From: Mastigamoeba balamuthi
Lineage: Eukaryota > Evosea > Mastigamoebida > Mastigamoebidae
NCBI GenBank assembly: GCA_902651635.1
Contig: CACRSC010001917.1
Span: 1,043,437-1,107,436, forward strand
Direction: 5' to 3'
Length of the DNA: 64,000 bases
Positions 20,277 to 30,336 of this stretch are shown here, in pieces. Under the pieces are notes generated by a model, which saw only the letters and a list, made by a program, of their open reading frames with translations, was not told the DNA's origin and did no database searches. Within the stretch, counting starts at the first letter, position 1. Each line of letters opens with the position of its first letter. Both the position numbers and the translations under genes were made by a program.

Positions 20277-20564
20277 TCAGATCCTGCCCCTGGTTGCGAC
20301 AGTCTGAGCAATGTCACCACCAGCGCACAGAGAGCCCTCGATGCTCTGGTGTCCACTTATGAAAGAGTATGCGATCATGAACAGCATACTGCTTCTGATG
20401 ATGACAGTGCCCCACACGAGGATGTCTCCCCACCCAGACACCTTCGATGGGATGTTGGTGATGGGCTGGAGACCCCCGAACAGGCTGTCAAACAGGCCCT
20501 TGACGGGGTTGGTGCTGGATGGGCGCCACTCCACAGGTTTGCCAGTAGAGATGATTCCTCCCAT
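20277..20564 (-). CDS. Viral membrane protein
   Basis: 95 residues beginning MGGIIST, which could be an N-myristoylation signal (Met-Gly start), with one strong hydrophobic helix (about residues 48-70). Myristoylated membrane proteins are common in virions of this phylum. A T-run motif in minus orientation lies about 25 bp upstream. It looks whole. Confidence 0.5.
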   Translation of the reverse strand: MGGIISTGKPVEWRPSSTNPVKGLFDSLFGGLQPITNIPSKVSGWGDILVWGTVIIRSSMLFMIAYSFISGHQSIEGSLCAGGDIAQTVATRGRI

Positions 20565-20594
20565 GTGTCCTTTATTTCATGTCCGAAAAAAGCC

Positions 20595-20828
20595 TCAGGC
20601 AGAGACGACCTCATCGGCGGGAGCAGAGCTGAAGGCTGAGCCCTTGGCGAACCTTCTCATGGGCCTTGAGCACTCAGAGCACTCAGCGACCCAGCGGCTG
20701 CACTTCATGGGTGTCTTGCTCTTCTTCGACAGGAACGACACCTCCTTGATGTGAAGCGTGCCCTCCTTCGGGGCCTTCTGCACACGGCACTTGAGGCAGT
20801 AGATGGTGGTGGAGCCAGTGCTGTCCAT
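20595..20828 (-). CDS. Viral DUF5679-like zinc ribbon protein
   Basis: 77 residues with YCLKCRVQK near the start and a second CSEC pair about 40 residues later, followed by RPMRRF. This layout fits the small DUF5679-type zinc ribbon seen in many Nucleocytoviricota and polinton-like viruses. A T-run motif (ttttttttctgaacc) lies upstream. The role in the virus is unknown. A second protein of this layout lies at 28586-28756. Confidence 0.6.
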   Translation of the reverse strand: MDSTGSTTIYCLKCRVQKAPKEGTLHIKEVSFLSKKSKTPMKCSRWVAECSECSRPMRRFAKGSAFSSAPADEVVSA

Positions 20829-20889
20829 TGTGTGAAGGTGAGTTCAGTCAAGCCGTATGAACTCTTGGTTCAGAAAAAAAACAGCATCA

Positions 20890-21093
20890 CTAGACGTTCT
20901 GCACGGCGTAAGGCCCCACATTTGAGTATGCAGGGTACACGGCCTCAGTCATGGTGCAGTCACAGTAGTTCATGGGGAAGCCCCTCCTGCTGATGCGAAC
21001 CACCTGGGCAATCTCGTCCTTTGTGAGGATGCTGTACACGATGTAGACGCCCATTACCCCCAGGGCAACGTTAGACCAGTCAACAGAGAGCAT
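20890..21093 (-). CDS. Viral small membrane protein
   Basis: 67 residues: an N-terminal hydrophobic helix (VALGVMGVYIVYSIL) and a soluble tail with a CDC pair and several tyrosines. It sits in the minus-strand run of small membrane protein genes between 20.3 and 22.6 kb. It looks whole. Confidence 0.5.
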   Translation of the reverse strand: MLSVDWSNVALGVMGVYIVYSILTKDEIAQVVRISRRGFPMNYCDCTMTEAVYPAYSNVGPYAVQNV

Positions 21094-21132
21094 CGAACCT
21101 GAAAGTGAAACTCAATACTGTTTCTGAGATTT

Positions 21133-21873
21133 TCACAGTTTCTCCAGGTCAGGAATGTCCTTAGTGCCCTTCTGCATGAGAATCTGCACTGCCTCAGGGT
21201 CAGAGTTGATGATGTGTATCTTGGTCAGTGCCTCCGTGAACACCTCCAGCGTCCTCCAGATGAGCGACTGCCTGCCCAGCCACGGGTACTCGATGTCAAT
21301 CTCCATCAGGACAGGCACGATCTCCTTGTCGAACAGGCCCTGCCGGTAGTACATGAACATGTTTGTGAGGTTGAGGCACATCTGCGGGGGCACCCAGCTC
21401 GGGGCACCACTGCCGTTCTTCCATGTGGTCTCGAGCACGACAAACACCATGTTCACATACTTATGCAGCTGGTACAGGGACCTCTGGCTCGTGATCTCCT
21501 CGTGGATGATATTCAGCACCTCCTGTACCTCCTACAGACTGGCCCGCATGCTGATCTTGGGCACCACGCCTGCGAGGTTCGGGAAAGCCGTGAGGTACCT
21601 GTTGATCTTGGTGATGATGGGCTTCTTCTTGGCCTCCTCTGCATCCTGCTGCTTCTTGGTGTCGTCCTTGACCTGCACCTTGGCCTGCTCGGTCTCGACA
21701 CACAGGGCAGCTGTCTGCATCTTCTGAAGCGACTTCTTGAAGTTCTGAAGGACGTGCTCGGTCTCCTTGTCCTTCTTTGGGGCCGTGTCCTTGGCCTCCT
21801 GCTCCTTCTCGACCGCCATCTGCACAGCGTCAACAGTGAAGGCAGTGGGGCTGATGTCAATCTCACGGGGCAT
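21133..21873 (-). CDS. Viral helical protein, unknown
   Basis: The N-terminal part (from MPREIDISPTAF) is a Lys/Glu-rich coiled coil; the C-terminal part (from about 21519 down) is a folded helical domain with several tryptophans. A T-run motif (ctttttcttaccc) lies about 35 bp upstream. The locus looks broken (about one break). No family recognised. Confidence 0.45.
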
Positions 21874-21929
21874 GACATGCAGTTATCACATGGTACAGGG
21901 GTAAGAAAAAGACGTTGTTCTGTCTGCGC

Positions 21930-22304
21930 TCAGTCCTCCAGAAGCTTGAGCACCACGGTGATGTACCTCAGAAATCTCTCCCCCAGCTCAATGTCCGCAC
22001 ATGCACAATCCATGAGATCCCACATCTCCTTCATCACGCCAGTCATGGAGTGCGATATCTCCTTCACAAGAGCCTTACGGATGCCCTCAAGCCTGCGGGT
22101 GCACACAACCTCATCCAGAATGGCGCAGTTGGTCTCAATGGCATGGAGCATCTGCAGGACCAGGGCAGAGGTGGGCAGCTCGGCCAGGGTTTTAACCAGG
22201 GCCTTGCTCGGCTCCTCATGCACGAGGCTATCCACAAACACGATGAACTTGCATATGACATACTCGAACTGCTCTGCACGGCATGTGAACTGGGCAGTGG
22301 ACAT
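21930..22304 (-). CDS. Viral helical protein, unknown
   Basis: 124 residues, all-alpha prediction, with five scattered cysteines and no membrane segment. It begins MSTAQFTCRAEQ and ends in an acidic LLED. It is flanked by genes on the same strand at close spacing. No family recognised. It looks whole. Confidence 0.5.
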   Translation of the reverse strand: MSTAQFTCRAEQFEYVICKFIVFVDSLVHEEPSKALVKTLAELPTSALVLQMLHAIETNCAILDEVVCTRRLEGIRKALVKEISHSMTGVMKEMWDLMDCACADIELGERFLRYITVVLKLLED

Positions 22305-22346
22305 TCTTGGTGGACCTCACACCTTAGACTTGCCTGTTAGAAATTG

Positions 22347-22634
22347 TCAGATCAGCAGCCCGAAGACAGCGGCCACGGCCACGCTTGGGACCCACCACGG
22401 GACGCGGGTCTTGTTGAGTGCAGAGCCCCAGTTTTGTGGCCTGCCCTTGCTGTCGAATGCGAAGTTGGGCTTGATGATGAGCATGAGGCTGTTGGCGACG
22501 GTGAAGGCGAATGCAGCACGGGCTGCAGGGTGGCCGAGACTGACATATGCCAGGACGCACTCATGCAGGGCTGGTGCCAGTGTGGCAGAGGCAGCTGCTG
22601 CAGAGGAGACCATCTGAGCAGTGAGGGGATCCAT
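22347..22634 (-). CDS. Viral membrane protein
   Basis: 95 residues with an Ala-rich N-terminal helix, a central hydrophobic segment (FAFTVANSLMLII) and a C-terminal hydrophobic anchor (WWVPSVAVAAVFGLLI). It is divergent from the gene at 22674; the 40 bp between hold T-run/A-run motifs in both directions. It looks whole. Confidence 0.5.
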   Translation of the reverse strand: MDPLTAQMVSSAAAASATLAPALHECVLAYVSLGHPAARAAFAFTVANSLMLIIKPNFAFDSKGRPQNWGSALNKTRVPWWVPSVAVAAVFGLLI

Positions 22635-22673
22635 GCTTCTTTCTTTTTCTCTGGATTGACTGTGAAGAAAAAA

Positions 22674-23212
22674 ATGGGCTTCTTTGACTGGTTGGTCAAC
22701 GCCATCAAGCCCAAGTCAGAACCGAAGCCCCAGACCCCTTCTCTCAATCCCTATCACCCAGCTCCCAATCCAAATGCCAACCCCAGTTGCCCGACTCCAA
22801 GCCTGGCTGTGGGCCAGCCAGAGGTCCATGTAGACCCATGGTCTGTCGAGAAGGTCGAGGAGCAGTATACCGTTTTGATGATGCTGGAGTCAGTGTTCGC
22901 CTCGGACTGGAACAACCTGAAGTGCTGGAAGATCACCACTGAGTCTCTTCTCATAAACCCAGCTGAAGTGCAGCTGTATGCCAACATGCTGAAGACCAAG
23001 GAGAAGGAGGCCAGGGCAGCCGAGTGCACTAACATAGTGAAGATGCATGCCGAGTGAAGCAGTTTCCTCTGATCACTGGCCAAGAGAGCTGGGAAGGGCA
23101 ACAAAATCGAGCCACTGGACAAGATCGATGACAGTGACATCAGCCCGGGGACAATGATCATGGTCACGGGCATTGGCCTCAGTGTGATCATGCTTCTTGT
23201 GGTGCTCAAATG
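22674..23212 (+). CDS. Viral membrane-anchored protein locus
   Basis: Begins MGFFDWLVNAIKPK, a Met-Gly start that might be myristoylated, then a Pro/Asn-rich linker and a helical domain to 23057. Downstream sequence to 23212 encodes an acidic stretch and a C-terminal hydrophobic anchor (VTGIGLSVIMLLVVLK). The two may belong to one locus or two. A strong T-run lies upstream of the start. Confidence 0.45.
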
Positions 23213-23269
23213 AGAGTCATTTTCGGCCATGGGGAATTAGGATCGAGAATGCCCTAGTTCTCATGGCCA

Positions 23270-23671
23270 GTGTACCGCTCGGAGTCATCACGCTCTGACA
23301 AGCTCGACTTCAAGTGCAAGAGGTATGCACTCAAGGACCCATGGACCGTTTCGTACAATGAGTGGAGCAGAGTGACTTCCCATGCCGTGAGGTGGCCATG
23401 GGCACTCAGGGAGTTTCAGGAGCCGAGCATGCAGGTGAACTGCCCCATGAGGTGTGTGAAGTGCAGAGAGCCTGAACTTATCAAGAGAGACCTGGTGGCA
23501 CTCGACTGCCTCAGTGAGAGGCTTGCGTGCAGACTGGGCGAGATGAAAGGCAGCACACCGGGAGGCCTGCCCCTAGACATCTATCAGACCTGCATCAAGA
23601 TGAACAACTCGATGGCGGGCACTCTGATAATCATGGTGGACGTGGGCATTGCCCTTCTCCTTCTCTCGTGA
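23270..23671 (+). CDS. Viral C-terminally anchored membrane protein
   Basis: About 133 residues. The middle has CPMRCVKC, a pair of CxxC-like motifs that may bind zinc, and the C-terminus is a hydrophobic anchor (LIIMVDVGIALLLLS). The true start is uncertain because no ATG stands in frame at the upstream edge. It resembles the other small anchored proteins of the block. Confidence 0.45.
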   Translation: MYRSESSRSDKLDFKCKRYALKDPWTVSYNEWSRVTSHAVRWPWALREFQEPSMQVNCPMRCVKCREPELIKRDLVALDCLSERLACRLGEMKGSTPGGLPLDIYQTCIKMNNSMAGTLIIMVDVGIALLLLS

Positions 23672-23781
23672 ACACACGAACACAGAGTCCCATAATGGGC
23701 TTTGTCAGAGAGCATTGTTTGGGGTGTATTCTGGGCCCAGTTCAGGGGAGGATTTGGGGAATTCAGGTCGACATGTGAGAC

Positions 23782-25065
23782 TCAGAGGAGAAGAGGCATG
23801 GGGCACACCATCTCATATGCGCACTCGAACTGGGGCCTGTTGTCATCTGTATAGTGATTCACCATCCTGGATGCGCTGTCGACCCACTGCTCCCTTTTTG
23901 GGGGTGCGTGCCCATGTGCCCGCTGGTACTCCTTGACCATCGCGACCAAGTATATGTTGTGCTCCTTGGGCGTCAGCCTCTCCCAGTGCACGCCCTTCTC
24001 CTTCAGGAAGTCCGAGATCGGAAGGGCATGACGTGCAGGAGCAGGGGACTCTGTTATGACCCTGGGCTTATCATTGGCCTCGGGCATCTTGGTGTTGTTC
24101 CAGACCAAGTCCTTGATGAGAATCCTGTCCCAGTCATCAACTCTGACCCTGAGCAGCAGCTTGAGGTAGGACATGCTCACCTTCTTCTCCTCGATGTTCA
24201 GCTTGTGCATTCTGGTCTCATACTGAACCTTCCACGATATCGTCAGAGTGCTCTTATCAGGGGCCCATGGTGAGGCAGCTGAGCCCTGGGCATGCGCCTT
24301 GGACACAGCCTCAAAGAGCATGTTGTATGTGGCCTGGCCGATCTCCTTGTTGGGCGCTGTGAGGCACCACTGTGTCGCCGCCCTCAGAGTGAGCTTGTAG
24401 TCATCACGAGCACGGTGTCCTTCCTCTGGCTGAGTCTGGACCCTAATGTAGTCCTTATCCTCTGAGTTTCAGACAGTCAGTCATTTGGTCAATCCCACAC
24501 CCAGATGGAATTGATGTTTGGTCAATTCCCGATCCTTAGGGAATTGATCAATGTTCAATTCCCAACCCTTAGGGGATTGATCAATGTTCAATTCCCAACC
24601 CTTAGGGGATTGATCAATGTTCAATTCCCGATCCTTAGGGAACCGGTTTGAGCTTTATCCTTGATGGTAAACTGATGGAGGCGCTTTATCCTTGATGATA
24701 AACCGTGTCCTCCTGGAGGGGAAGTACCCTTGAGACCACTTCTGAGTTGTTGGGAGTGCCCTTTAGACTTTTCCCGAGCATGAGGGAAAACCCTAAACCC
24801 TTTTCCCAAGCACGCAGAGAAACCCTAAACCCTTTTCCCGAGCACACAGGGAAACCCAAGACACACCTTTGAGAGTGTTCTTCAGCTTGGTGATCGAGTG
24901 GTCCTTCCTCGAGTAGCCCAGCAGTGCCCAGAGGTCGTCGAGGTCCACAGAGTATGGGTCGGCGGACACGACTCACTCGTTCACGAGGCCCTCAAGGTGC
25001 ACGAGCTTCTTGGCGGCACTGGGGGCGTTGGGAGCATTGGAGGAGTTGGAGGCATTGGCGGGCAT
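23782..25065 (-). CDS. Viral paralogue pair, copy A, interrupted by repeat-rich interval
   Basis: The upstream part, from MPANASNSSNAP, contains VDLDDLWALLGY. The downstream part, from about 24480 down, contains ARDDYKLTLRAATQWCL and ends with a helical domain (FLKEKGVHWERL). The same two blocks occur in the same order in copy B (27049-28409: MDLDDIWGLLGY, then ARDVYCLTLRVATHWCL). In both copies a minisatellite-bearing interval separates them at the equivalent place. Function unknown. Locus broken. Confidence 0.45.
24529..24640. repeat. 33-bp tandem repeat array
   Basis: About three to four copies of a 33-bp unit (attgatcaatgttcaattcc..., ending cttagggg) stand head to tail with few differences. 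The array lies inside the interval that interrupts copy A of the paralogue pair. Confidence 0.75.
24763..24858. repeat. Short tandem repeats with ccctaaaccc core
   Basis: About three imperfect units of roughly 37-40 bp share aaccctaaacccttttccc. The core resembles plant-type telomere repeats, but the unit is long and spaced, so this is a minisatellite rather than a telomere. Confidence 0.6.
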
Positions 25066-25089
25066 GGTGGGCTCTGATGGGTGTGGGCA

Positions 25090-26078
25090 CTCTTTTAGTT
25101 GTAGGATTGTGGGTTTGTTGGCGTGCCCTTAAAAAGACCCGCCGACGTCAGGATGCACTGCAGGTTCACTGAGTCAGAGGGGAGAGAATCTCCAGGGCGA
25201 ATATCGGGGCAGAATCTCCAGGGAGGTGAATCTCCGGGAAGAATCTCCTGGGGTGGAATCTGCGCAATATGCAGCTGCTATATTGCCTCTAATTCTGAAG
25301 TGGTCAGGGCAGAACACCAAACACAAAAACTTTTAGGAGAAGAAAAAGGTACACTCAAGGTACACACCTCCCTGCTCTCTGGTCAGCCCTCGTGCCCTGA
25401 CCAAAGACAGAACCGGAACACTGAAAGGGCACACCGCCAGGAATCGAAACACCCAAGAGACACACCCCAGGGCTCACCTTGGTTCCCGGAACCGTAAGAC
25501 ACACCCACACACCTCGGGAGTCGGGAATCCAATTCCCAATACACCTTACATCGGGTCACCTGTGGGACCGACTGAGGACATGTTGGGTCCTTACATTCAG
25601 TTGATTTGCCTTACATTCACTCTCGGTGCAGATCAATTGAGGCCGTGCACTTAGGTGGAGAGAGAGGAGGCACCTCTGAAGAGATACTCCCAGGAGGGGT
25701 GGGGTGAATCTCTGTGTCTCTGGGTGAAAAGGAATGCGCCGAGGGGGATTCGATCTGATGCACCCTGAGGGTGTGGTCAGGGCAAAACACTCAAACTCAA
25801 AAACCTTTGGGAGAAAAAAAGAGGTACACAAAAGATACACCCACCCCTTCTCTCTGGTCAACCCTCGTGCCCTGAACAAAGTCGGAACCAGCCCAAGGAA
25901 GCGGAACACCCAAGGGATACACATTCACTCTTCACACCCATACACTCTCACACACTCTCTGACACCCTCAGACTCACTGCGGAACCGGGAATTCGACTAT
26001 CGGGAATTCAACTCCCGGAATTCAGTTTCAGGAATCCGACTCTTAGGGCACACAACTGGAGCTCTCTGTTTGCTCTTC
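25090..26078. other. Repeat-rich noncoding island
   Basis: No supported gene. The left part repeats agaatctcc(a/t)ggg several times (25180-25260). A block of about 140 bp at 25285-25425 recurs in diverged form at 25765-25925 (both begin near ggtcagggca and contain gtcagccctcgtgccctga or its variant). The island may be decayed insertion DNA between viral genes. Confidence 0.5.
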
Positions 26079-26597
26079 TCACCTTCTCAGGTACTGCATC
26101 GCGAGGAGCAGTACAAAGCCCAGCATGATGCCCGTGCCCAAAGGCGTGAGGCCCAGTGCATCAAGGATGCCCGGGGCCCTGTGCCTGTTGTCTGCAGCAG
26201 AGGGCGGCATCTGCTCAGCCCCGAAGATGACGGCAGCACGTGCCTTCTGGTCCTGGCACAGGGTGTCCTCCTCTGATATGTGGGGGCTGGGCTCTGCACT
26301 GCAGAACGACTCAGCCATGCCAACAAAGTGCAGCAGAGGCCTCTCCTCCTTCCTCATGTAGAGCAGGTACGTCTTGTTCATGCAGTGCTCCTCGGCTATG
26401 CCCCAGTGCAAGATGCAGGCCCTGTCATCCCCGTTGAGCAGGTACAAGCTACTGGACAACGATGGCATGGGCTTGCTGTATATGCTGATCATGTGGGCCT
26501 CGTGCAGCTTGTGGATCTCCCACTGGTCCCCTGGGTGGGGAGGCAGCCCGCGGACAGCTGGCGACGAGCTATTCCTATCTCTATCCCTCTTGGTCAT
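26079..26597 (-). CDS. Viral C-terminally anchored membrane protein
   Basis: 172 residues: a basic N-terminus (MTKRDRDRN), a mixed alpha/beta middle with several His and Cys, and a C-terminal hydrophobic helix (GTGIMLGFVLLLAMQYL) followed by RR. A tail anchor of this kind is frequent in virion or membrane-sculpting proteins. A T-run motif lies about 30 bp upstream. It looks whole. Confidence 0.5.
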   Translation of the reverse strand: MTKRDRDRNSSSPAVRGLPPHPGDQWEIHKLHEAHMISIYSKPMPSLSSSLYLLNGDDRACILHWGIAEEHCMNKTYLLYMRKEERPLLHFVGMAESFCSAEPSPHISEEDTLCQDQKARAAVIFGAEQMPPSAADNRHRAPGILDALGLTPLGTGIMLGFVLLLAMQYLRR

Positions 26598-26642
26598 TCT
26601 CTTGCCCTTTGCACATAAGAAAAACGCCTGGTCTCACAGGCC

Positions 26643-26875
26643 TCACAGCCCCATGAGCAGTGCCATGATGAGCAGCCCGCTCACGATGACCAGCATCATC
26701 CTCAGCGACCTGTTGGTGCTGATCGCATCCTCTGTGTCCTGGGGGAGGACGGTTCTCTGTTGGCGGCCTGGGCCCCAGAGGCCTGTCCTCTGGGGGCGGT
26801 CAGCACAGCACGAGTACACACAGTGCTGATGCTCTCAAGCAGCCTCAGGCGTCATGTTCTCACAGCCCATGCCCA
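26643..26875 (-). CDS. Viral tail-anchored small protein, weak
   Basis: The readable C-terminal part is TEDAISTNRSLRMM followed by a hydrophobic helix (VIVSGLLIMALLMGL) at the very end. The start is not clear. It resembles other tail-anchored small proteins of the block. Confidence 0.3.
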
Positions 26876-27048
26876 CCGTGTCCCTCCTGGGATCGACAGG
26901 GATGAAGTTCTCGACCCTTATGCTGGTGGTGATTAACATGTGTTCCCATAATACCCTGGGAGCAGATATTCTTTATTGGGTGTTAGGCAGAGCAAGGTTC
27001 ACGGGCTCAGCAGGAGCGATCCATAGCCTTCTTCAGGGATGAGCCTTC

Positions 27049-28409
27049 TCACACCTCCTCGATGATGGGCATGTCCTCGTTATGGTATGCATAAAAGCCG
27101 CCTTCCCTTCTGTCCGGCATCTGACCCTTTTTCATCCAGTACAGATTGTGCACGTCCTGGTAGAACTCCACCTCCAGCTTTCCTGCAGTCCCTGCCTGGT
27201 ATCCCTTGCTGAGGAGGAAGGTGGTCAGGTACACGAGTGGCTTCTTCGGTGCCTCTGCTACAGCTTCCTTCATTGCCCTGATCTTCTCGACCTCGAGCTT
27301 GAACAGGCACACCCTCACCTCCAGCTCGACCTTGCGCAGGCTCATCTCCATCTCAGTCTTGTGCAGGCTCGCCTCCATCTGGCTCTTCCTCAGTCCACCT
27401 CTGTCTTCATCTGGGTCTTGCGCAGGTCCATCTCTAGCTCAGTTCTCCTCAGCTCGGCCGCGATGCACTCCTTCTTGAGGTCGGTCTTCTTGAGCTCCAT
27501 CTCCATTGCCCACTTGGTCACAGTGCCCTCTGGGACACCCACAGGACCCACAGGAAAACCCACGGCACTTGGGCTGGGGGGCTGGTCAGGCATCAGCTGG
27601 CAGAGAATGGACCTCTTGACCGCGTTGAACAGTGTGTTATTGGCCATCTTGCTGACCTTCTTGTTGGGGGCCTGCAGGCACCAGTGTGTTGCCACTCTCA
27701 GAGTCAGACAGTACACATCTCGGGCACAGTGTCCACCCTCAGTGGGGATCTGAGTGCAGACATAGTCATCTCCCTCTGAAGGCACATTTCCTGGTCAGTA
27801 GGCAATCTATAAAACTGTAAAAATTGGGAGAGGAAAACTTGAGGAGTTGAGAAATGGGCACAAAACTCGAGGGGTCGAGAAATGGGTGCAAAACTCGGGG
27901 GTCAAGAAATGGGCGCAAAACTCGAGGGGTCAAGAAATGGGCGCAAAACTTGAGGGGTCGAGAAATGGAGGCAAAACTCAAGGGCTCGAACCTTGAAGGG
28001 ATCACTTGATCTTTGTGACAGCATGACACTTCTGCATGTAGCCCAGCAGGCCCCAGATGTCATCGAGGTCCATGGGGTATGGCTCCTTGGACGCAAGCCA
28101 GGTGTTCACCAGCTCCTCGAGGGCCTTGATTGTGGCCTCCAGGTGTGCCAATGACGACACACCAGGCATCTCAATGATCTCCTCGTGCAGGATCATGTCG
28201 ATGAAGCCCGACGGCGCTGGGGCACGTGCCTCCATCTGGAGATCTGAGTGCACGTGTTTGGTGTCAGGGCCAGGCAGCTCGGCCTCTGCTGGGTGCTTGG
28301 GTGGCTTCTTGGCAGATGTAGATGACAGGAGTGGCACAGGAGCAGGAGCACCAGCACGCAGGGACGCAGCAGAGACAGTGGGGCAGCGGGTGATCTTGAG
28401 CAGTGCCAT
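27049..28409 (-). CDS. Viral paralogue pair, copy B, interrupted by repeat-rich interval
   Basis: Starts MALLKITRCPTV; the upstream part ends soon after MDLDDIWGLLGY. The downstream part (27785 and below) has ARDVYCLTLRVATHWCL, a Pro-rich stretch, a long Lys/Glu coiled coil of repeated LRKTELE-like units, and a C-terminal domain with FLLSKGYQ. It matches copy A at 23782-25065 in both blocks. The interval between them holds a minisatellite. Locus broken. Function unknown. Confidence 0.45.
27838..27975. repeat. Tandem repeat array, about 30-bp units
   Basis: Five or so imperfect units of ctcgaggggtcgagaaatgg followed by gcgcaaaa-like sequence stand in a row. They lie in the interval that interrupts copy B of the paralogue pair, mirroring the 33-bp array in copy A, although the unit sequences differ. 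Confidence 0.75.
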
Positions 28410-28585
28410 TGTCAGGTATGGTTGAGCAGTGTTTATTAGTGGGATGCCCACATGGTGCTTTTTAAGATGCCCACATCCTACATCAGCGCATCTACATAGT
28501 GCTCTTACATCACAGTCTGCACCTTTTTTTGGCAGGAAAACACTGCATCTATTTTCTGAACCCCGTCAGGGCAGAGAGAGAAGAC

Positions 28586-28756
28586 ATGTTCTCAAAGAAA
28601 GGCCTCATGGCATGGTGCGTCCGCTGCAAGGCATCAGTGCCAATCCAGAACACAGTCCAAAAGACCGTTAATAGCGTACGCGGTGAGTGGGACATGGTAC
28701 AGGGCACCTGCTGGTGTGGGGCCAACATCTCGCGGATCGTCAAAAAAGCCTCGTGA
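28586..28756 (+). CDS. Viral DUF5679-like zinc ribbon protein, second
   Basis: 56 residues beginning MFSKKGLMAWCVRC, with a second cysteine pair CWC about 32 residues later. The spacing is like the protein at 20595-20828, and such mini zinc ribbons are common in this virus group. A motif attttctgaacc lies about 30 bp upstream. It looks whole. Confidence 0.55.
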   Translation: MFSKKGLMAWCVRCKASVPIQNTVQKTVNSVRGEWDMVQGTCWCGANISRIVKKAS

Positions 28757-29169
28757 GTACCGATTCCTCCTCTTCACATTGCAGTTGCACTCAGACAGGT
28801 CGTTCCACATGTGGTGCATGATTGTCAGTGCGAGCTCAGTGTCACCACGTGCAAGGCCGAGAACCATCTCAGTTGCAAGGCGGAGCAGGGTGGGACTCAC
28901 GCCAGGCCAGTACCCCTCCAAACAATCATAAACAGCCCAGTCTCCAGGTGCCTGTTACTCATCATCTGCATCGGTGAATAGCACATGAGCTCCTCGGGCT
29001 GCGTCCATGCCGGCCAGATGCTGATGTTCTTCGGCGCGTATGATGCCTTGATGGTGGAGGCCCAGTGCTCAAAGTCCTCTGTGAAGAGAGTGGACTCGGC
29101 TGGGCACAGGGTGGTGGGATCTCTCTCCCAGGGCTTGATAAGACTGTTCTGATAACAGGAACCCGACAT
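28634..29169 (-). CDS. Viral protein, unknown
   Basis: Begins MSGSCYQNSLIK; two blocks of helical sequence with many tryptophans and cysteines are readable over the locus. It overlaps the end of the zinc ribbon gene on the other strand. The locus looks broken (about one break). No family recognised. Confidence 0.4.
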
Positions 29170-29199
29170 ATCTCTTTTTCATTAGTGTGGTGCAGATTT

Positions 29200-29643
29200 T
29201 CACATATCATCATGCTCGATGGGGTAGGGGGCCCTAGGCACCAGTCGTGGGTACCTCATCGCATTGCATGCCTGGACAGTCTGCCTCACTGTGCGTGCAC
29301 TGCTGGGGACCCACTTCTGTGTCTTGCAGACGTTCTGCTTCTTGTATGTGCTGGCCAGACCTGCAGTCTTCTCGAGCAGGATGTCCAGACTGGCCTCATA
29401 CAGAGCTGGATCAGAGGGGTCCCTGGCAGGCAGGGGCACACCCTGGCATATCAGCTCCATCTCCTTGGAGTTGATGCGTGATAACTCGGCCCCACTGCCA
29501 TTCTGGATGTCCTGCCTCCTAACAGCGACGGCCTGCTCCTCGGGCTGCCCCTCTGTGCTCGCCGCGGCCTTTGTCTCGTGGTACATGAAAACTGCCGATA
29601 TGATGGCGATCACGGCAATGTCTGCAGCACTGAATGGGCCCAT
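29200..29643 (-). CDS. Viral membrane protein (paralogue of 1-92)
   Basis: 147 residues: an N-terminal hydrophobic helix (AADIAVIAIISAVFMY), then an acidic Glu/Gln-rich linker and a helical basic C-terminus ending in IEHDDM. The start is shared with the partial gene at 1-92. It is the first gene of the duplicated three-gene block. It looks whole. Confidence 0.55.
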   Translation of the reverse strand: MGPFSAADIAVIAIISAVFMYHETKAAASTEGQPEEQAVAVRRQDIQNGSGAELSRINSKEMELICQGVPLPARDPSDPALYEASLDILLEKTAGLASTYKKQNVCKTQKWVPSSARTVRQTVQACNAMRYPRLVPRAPYPIEHDDM

Positions 29644-29654
29644 GGTGTTCTCTG

Positions 29655-29894
29655 TCAGAAGTCAAACAGAAAATAGTTGAACACGATGGTGCCCAGGATG
29701 CTGCCCACGATCGCTCTGTACACATTTGGCTAAAAGTACTTCATCACCAGCCCACCAAACACCCCTCCTGCACTGCCCACCAGGATGATGGGCGTGGCCA
29801 CAAAGGACTTCTTGCCCTCTTTGTCTCCCTGGTGCGCCATGAGCATGTACATGGCCATCCCGGACAGGCTGGCTGTGAGCACGGTGGAGGACAT
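29655..29894 (-). CDS. Viral two-pass membrane protein (paralogue of 107-340)
   Basis: About 79 residues with two hydrophobic segments, the core GSAGGVFGG and the end YFLFDF, as in 107-340. It lies between paralogues of the same neighbours. The two copies differ at roughly half of their residues, so the duplication, or the split of the two virus genomes, is old. Part of the fossil. Confidence 0.55.
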
Positions 29895-29925
29895 TTTCAA
29901 GTGATTGCTCAGATTTTATTGTGGC

Positions 29926-30287
29926 TCACATGCATTGTGCCTCAGGATGGCCTCTAGTTCTCTGCTGGTGCCACTTGAGGGCCTGCTTCATCTTCTTGAA
30001 CAACTGGTTGAGGGTGGTGCAGCTCGATTCCAGCTCTTGGAGGATGGGGCCATCACGGCATCTGTCAGAAGGTCCTGCACACTCCACAGGAAGGGGGCCA
30101 CTGCCCAGTCTGTGTTGCTCCACACCTGGAGGATGCCGAGGATGCAGTGAATCATGTCGCGCTTCCAGTGGGCAGTGCAGGCCAGGAGGTCCTTGTGGGT
30201 GTGGAGCAGAGGGACAGGTGCGCTCATATCGAATCCTGTTGTTTGTGCTTGCTGTGGTGTGGGCAAAAGAGAGACTGATGACATCAC
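29926..30287 (-). CDS. Viral helical protein (position of 367-741)
   Basis: About 85-100 helical residues are readable, with a stretch LLACTAHWKRDMIH and several tryptophans. Position and general pattern match the gene at 367-741, but similarity is weak. The locus may be broken. Confidence 0.35.
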
Positions 30288-30336
30288 TTTTTCTGAGTCA
30301 GCGGAAGAGATACGTGATGACCAGCGGCATATCTAG

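Noticed and set aside
24529-24640. Possible CRISPR-like regular repeats
   Set aside because: The units are contiguous without unique spacers and the context is eukaryotic; it is a minisatellite.
24763-24858. Telomere-like ccctaaaccc words
   Set aside because: Only three copies, embedded in a longer repeating unit inside a gene interval; no array of pure telomere repeats and no sign of a chromosome end.
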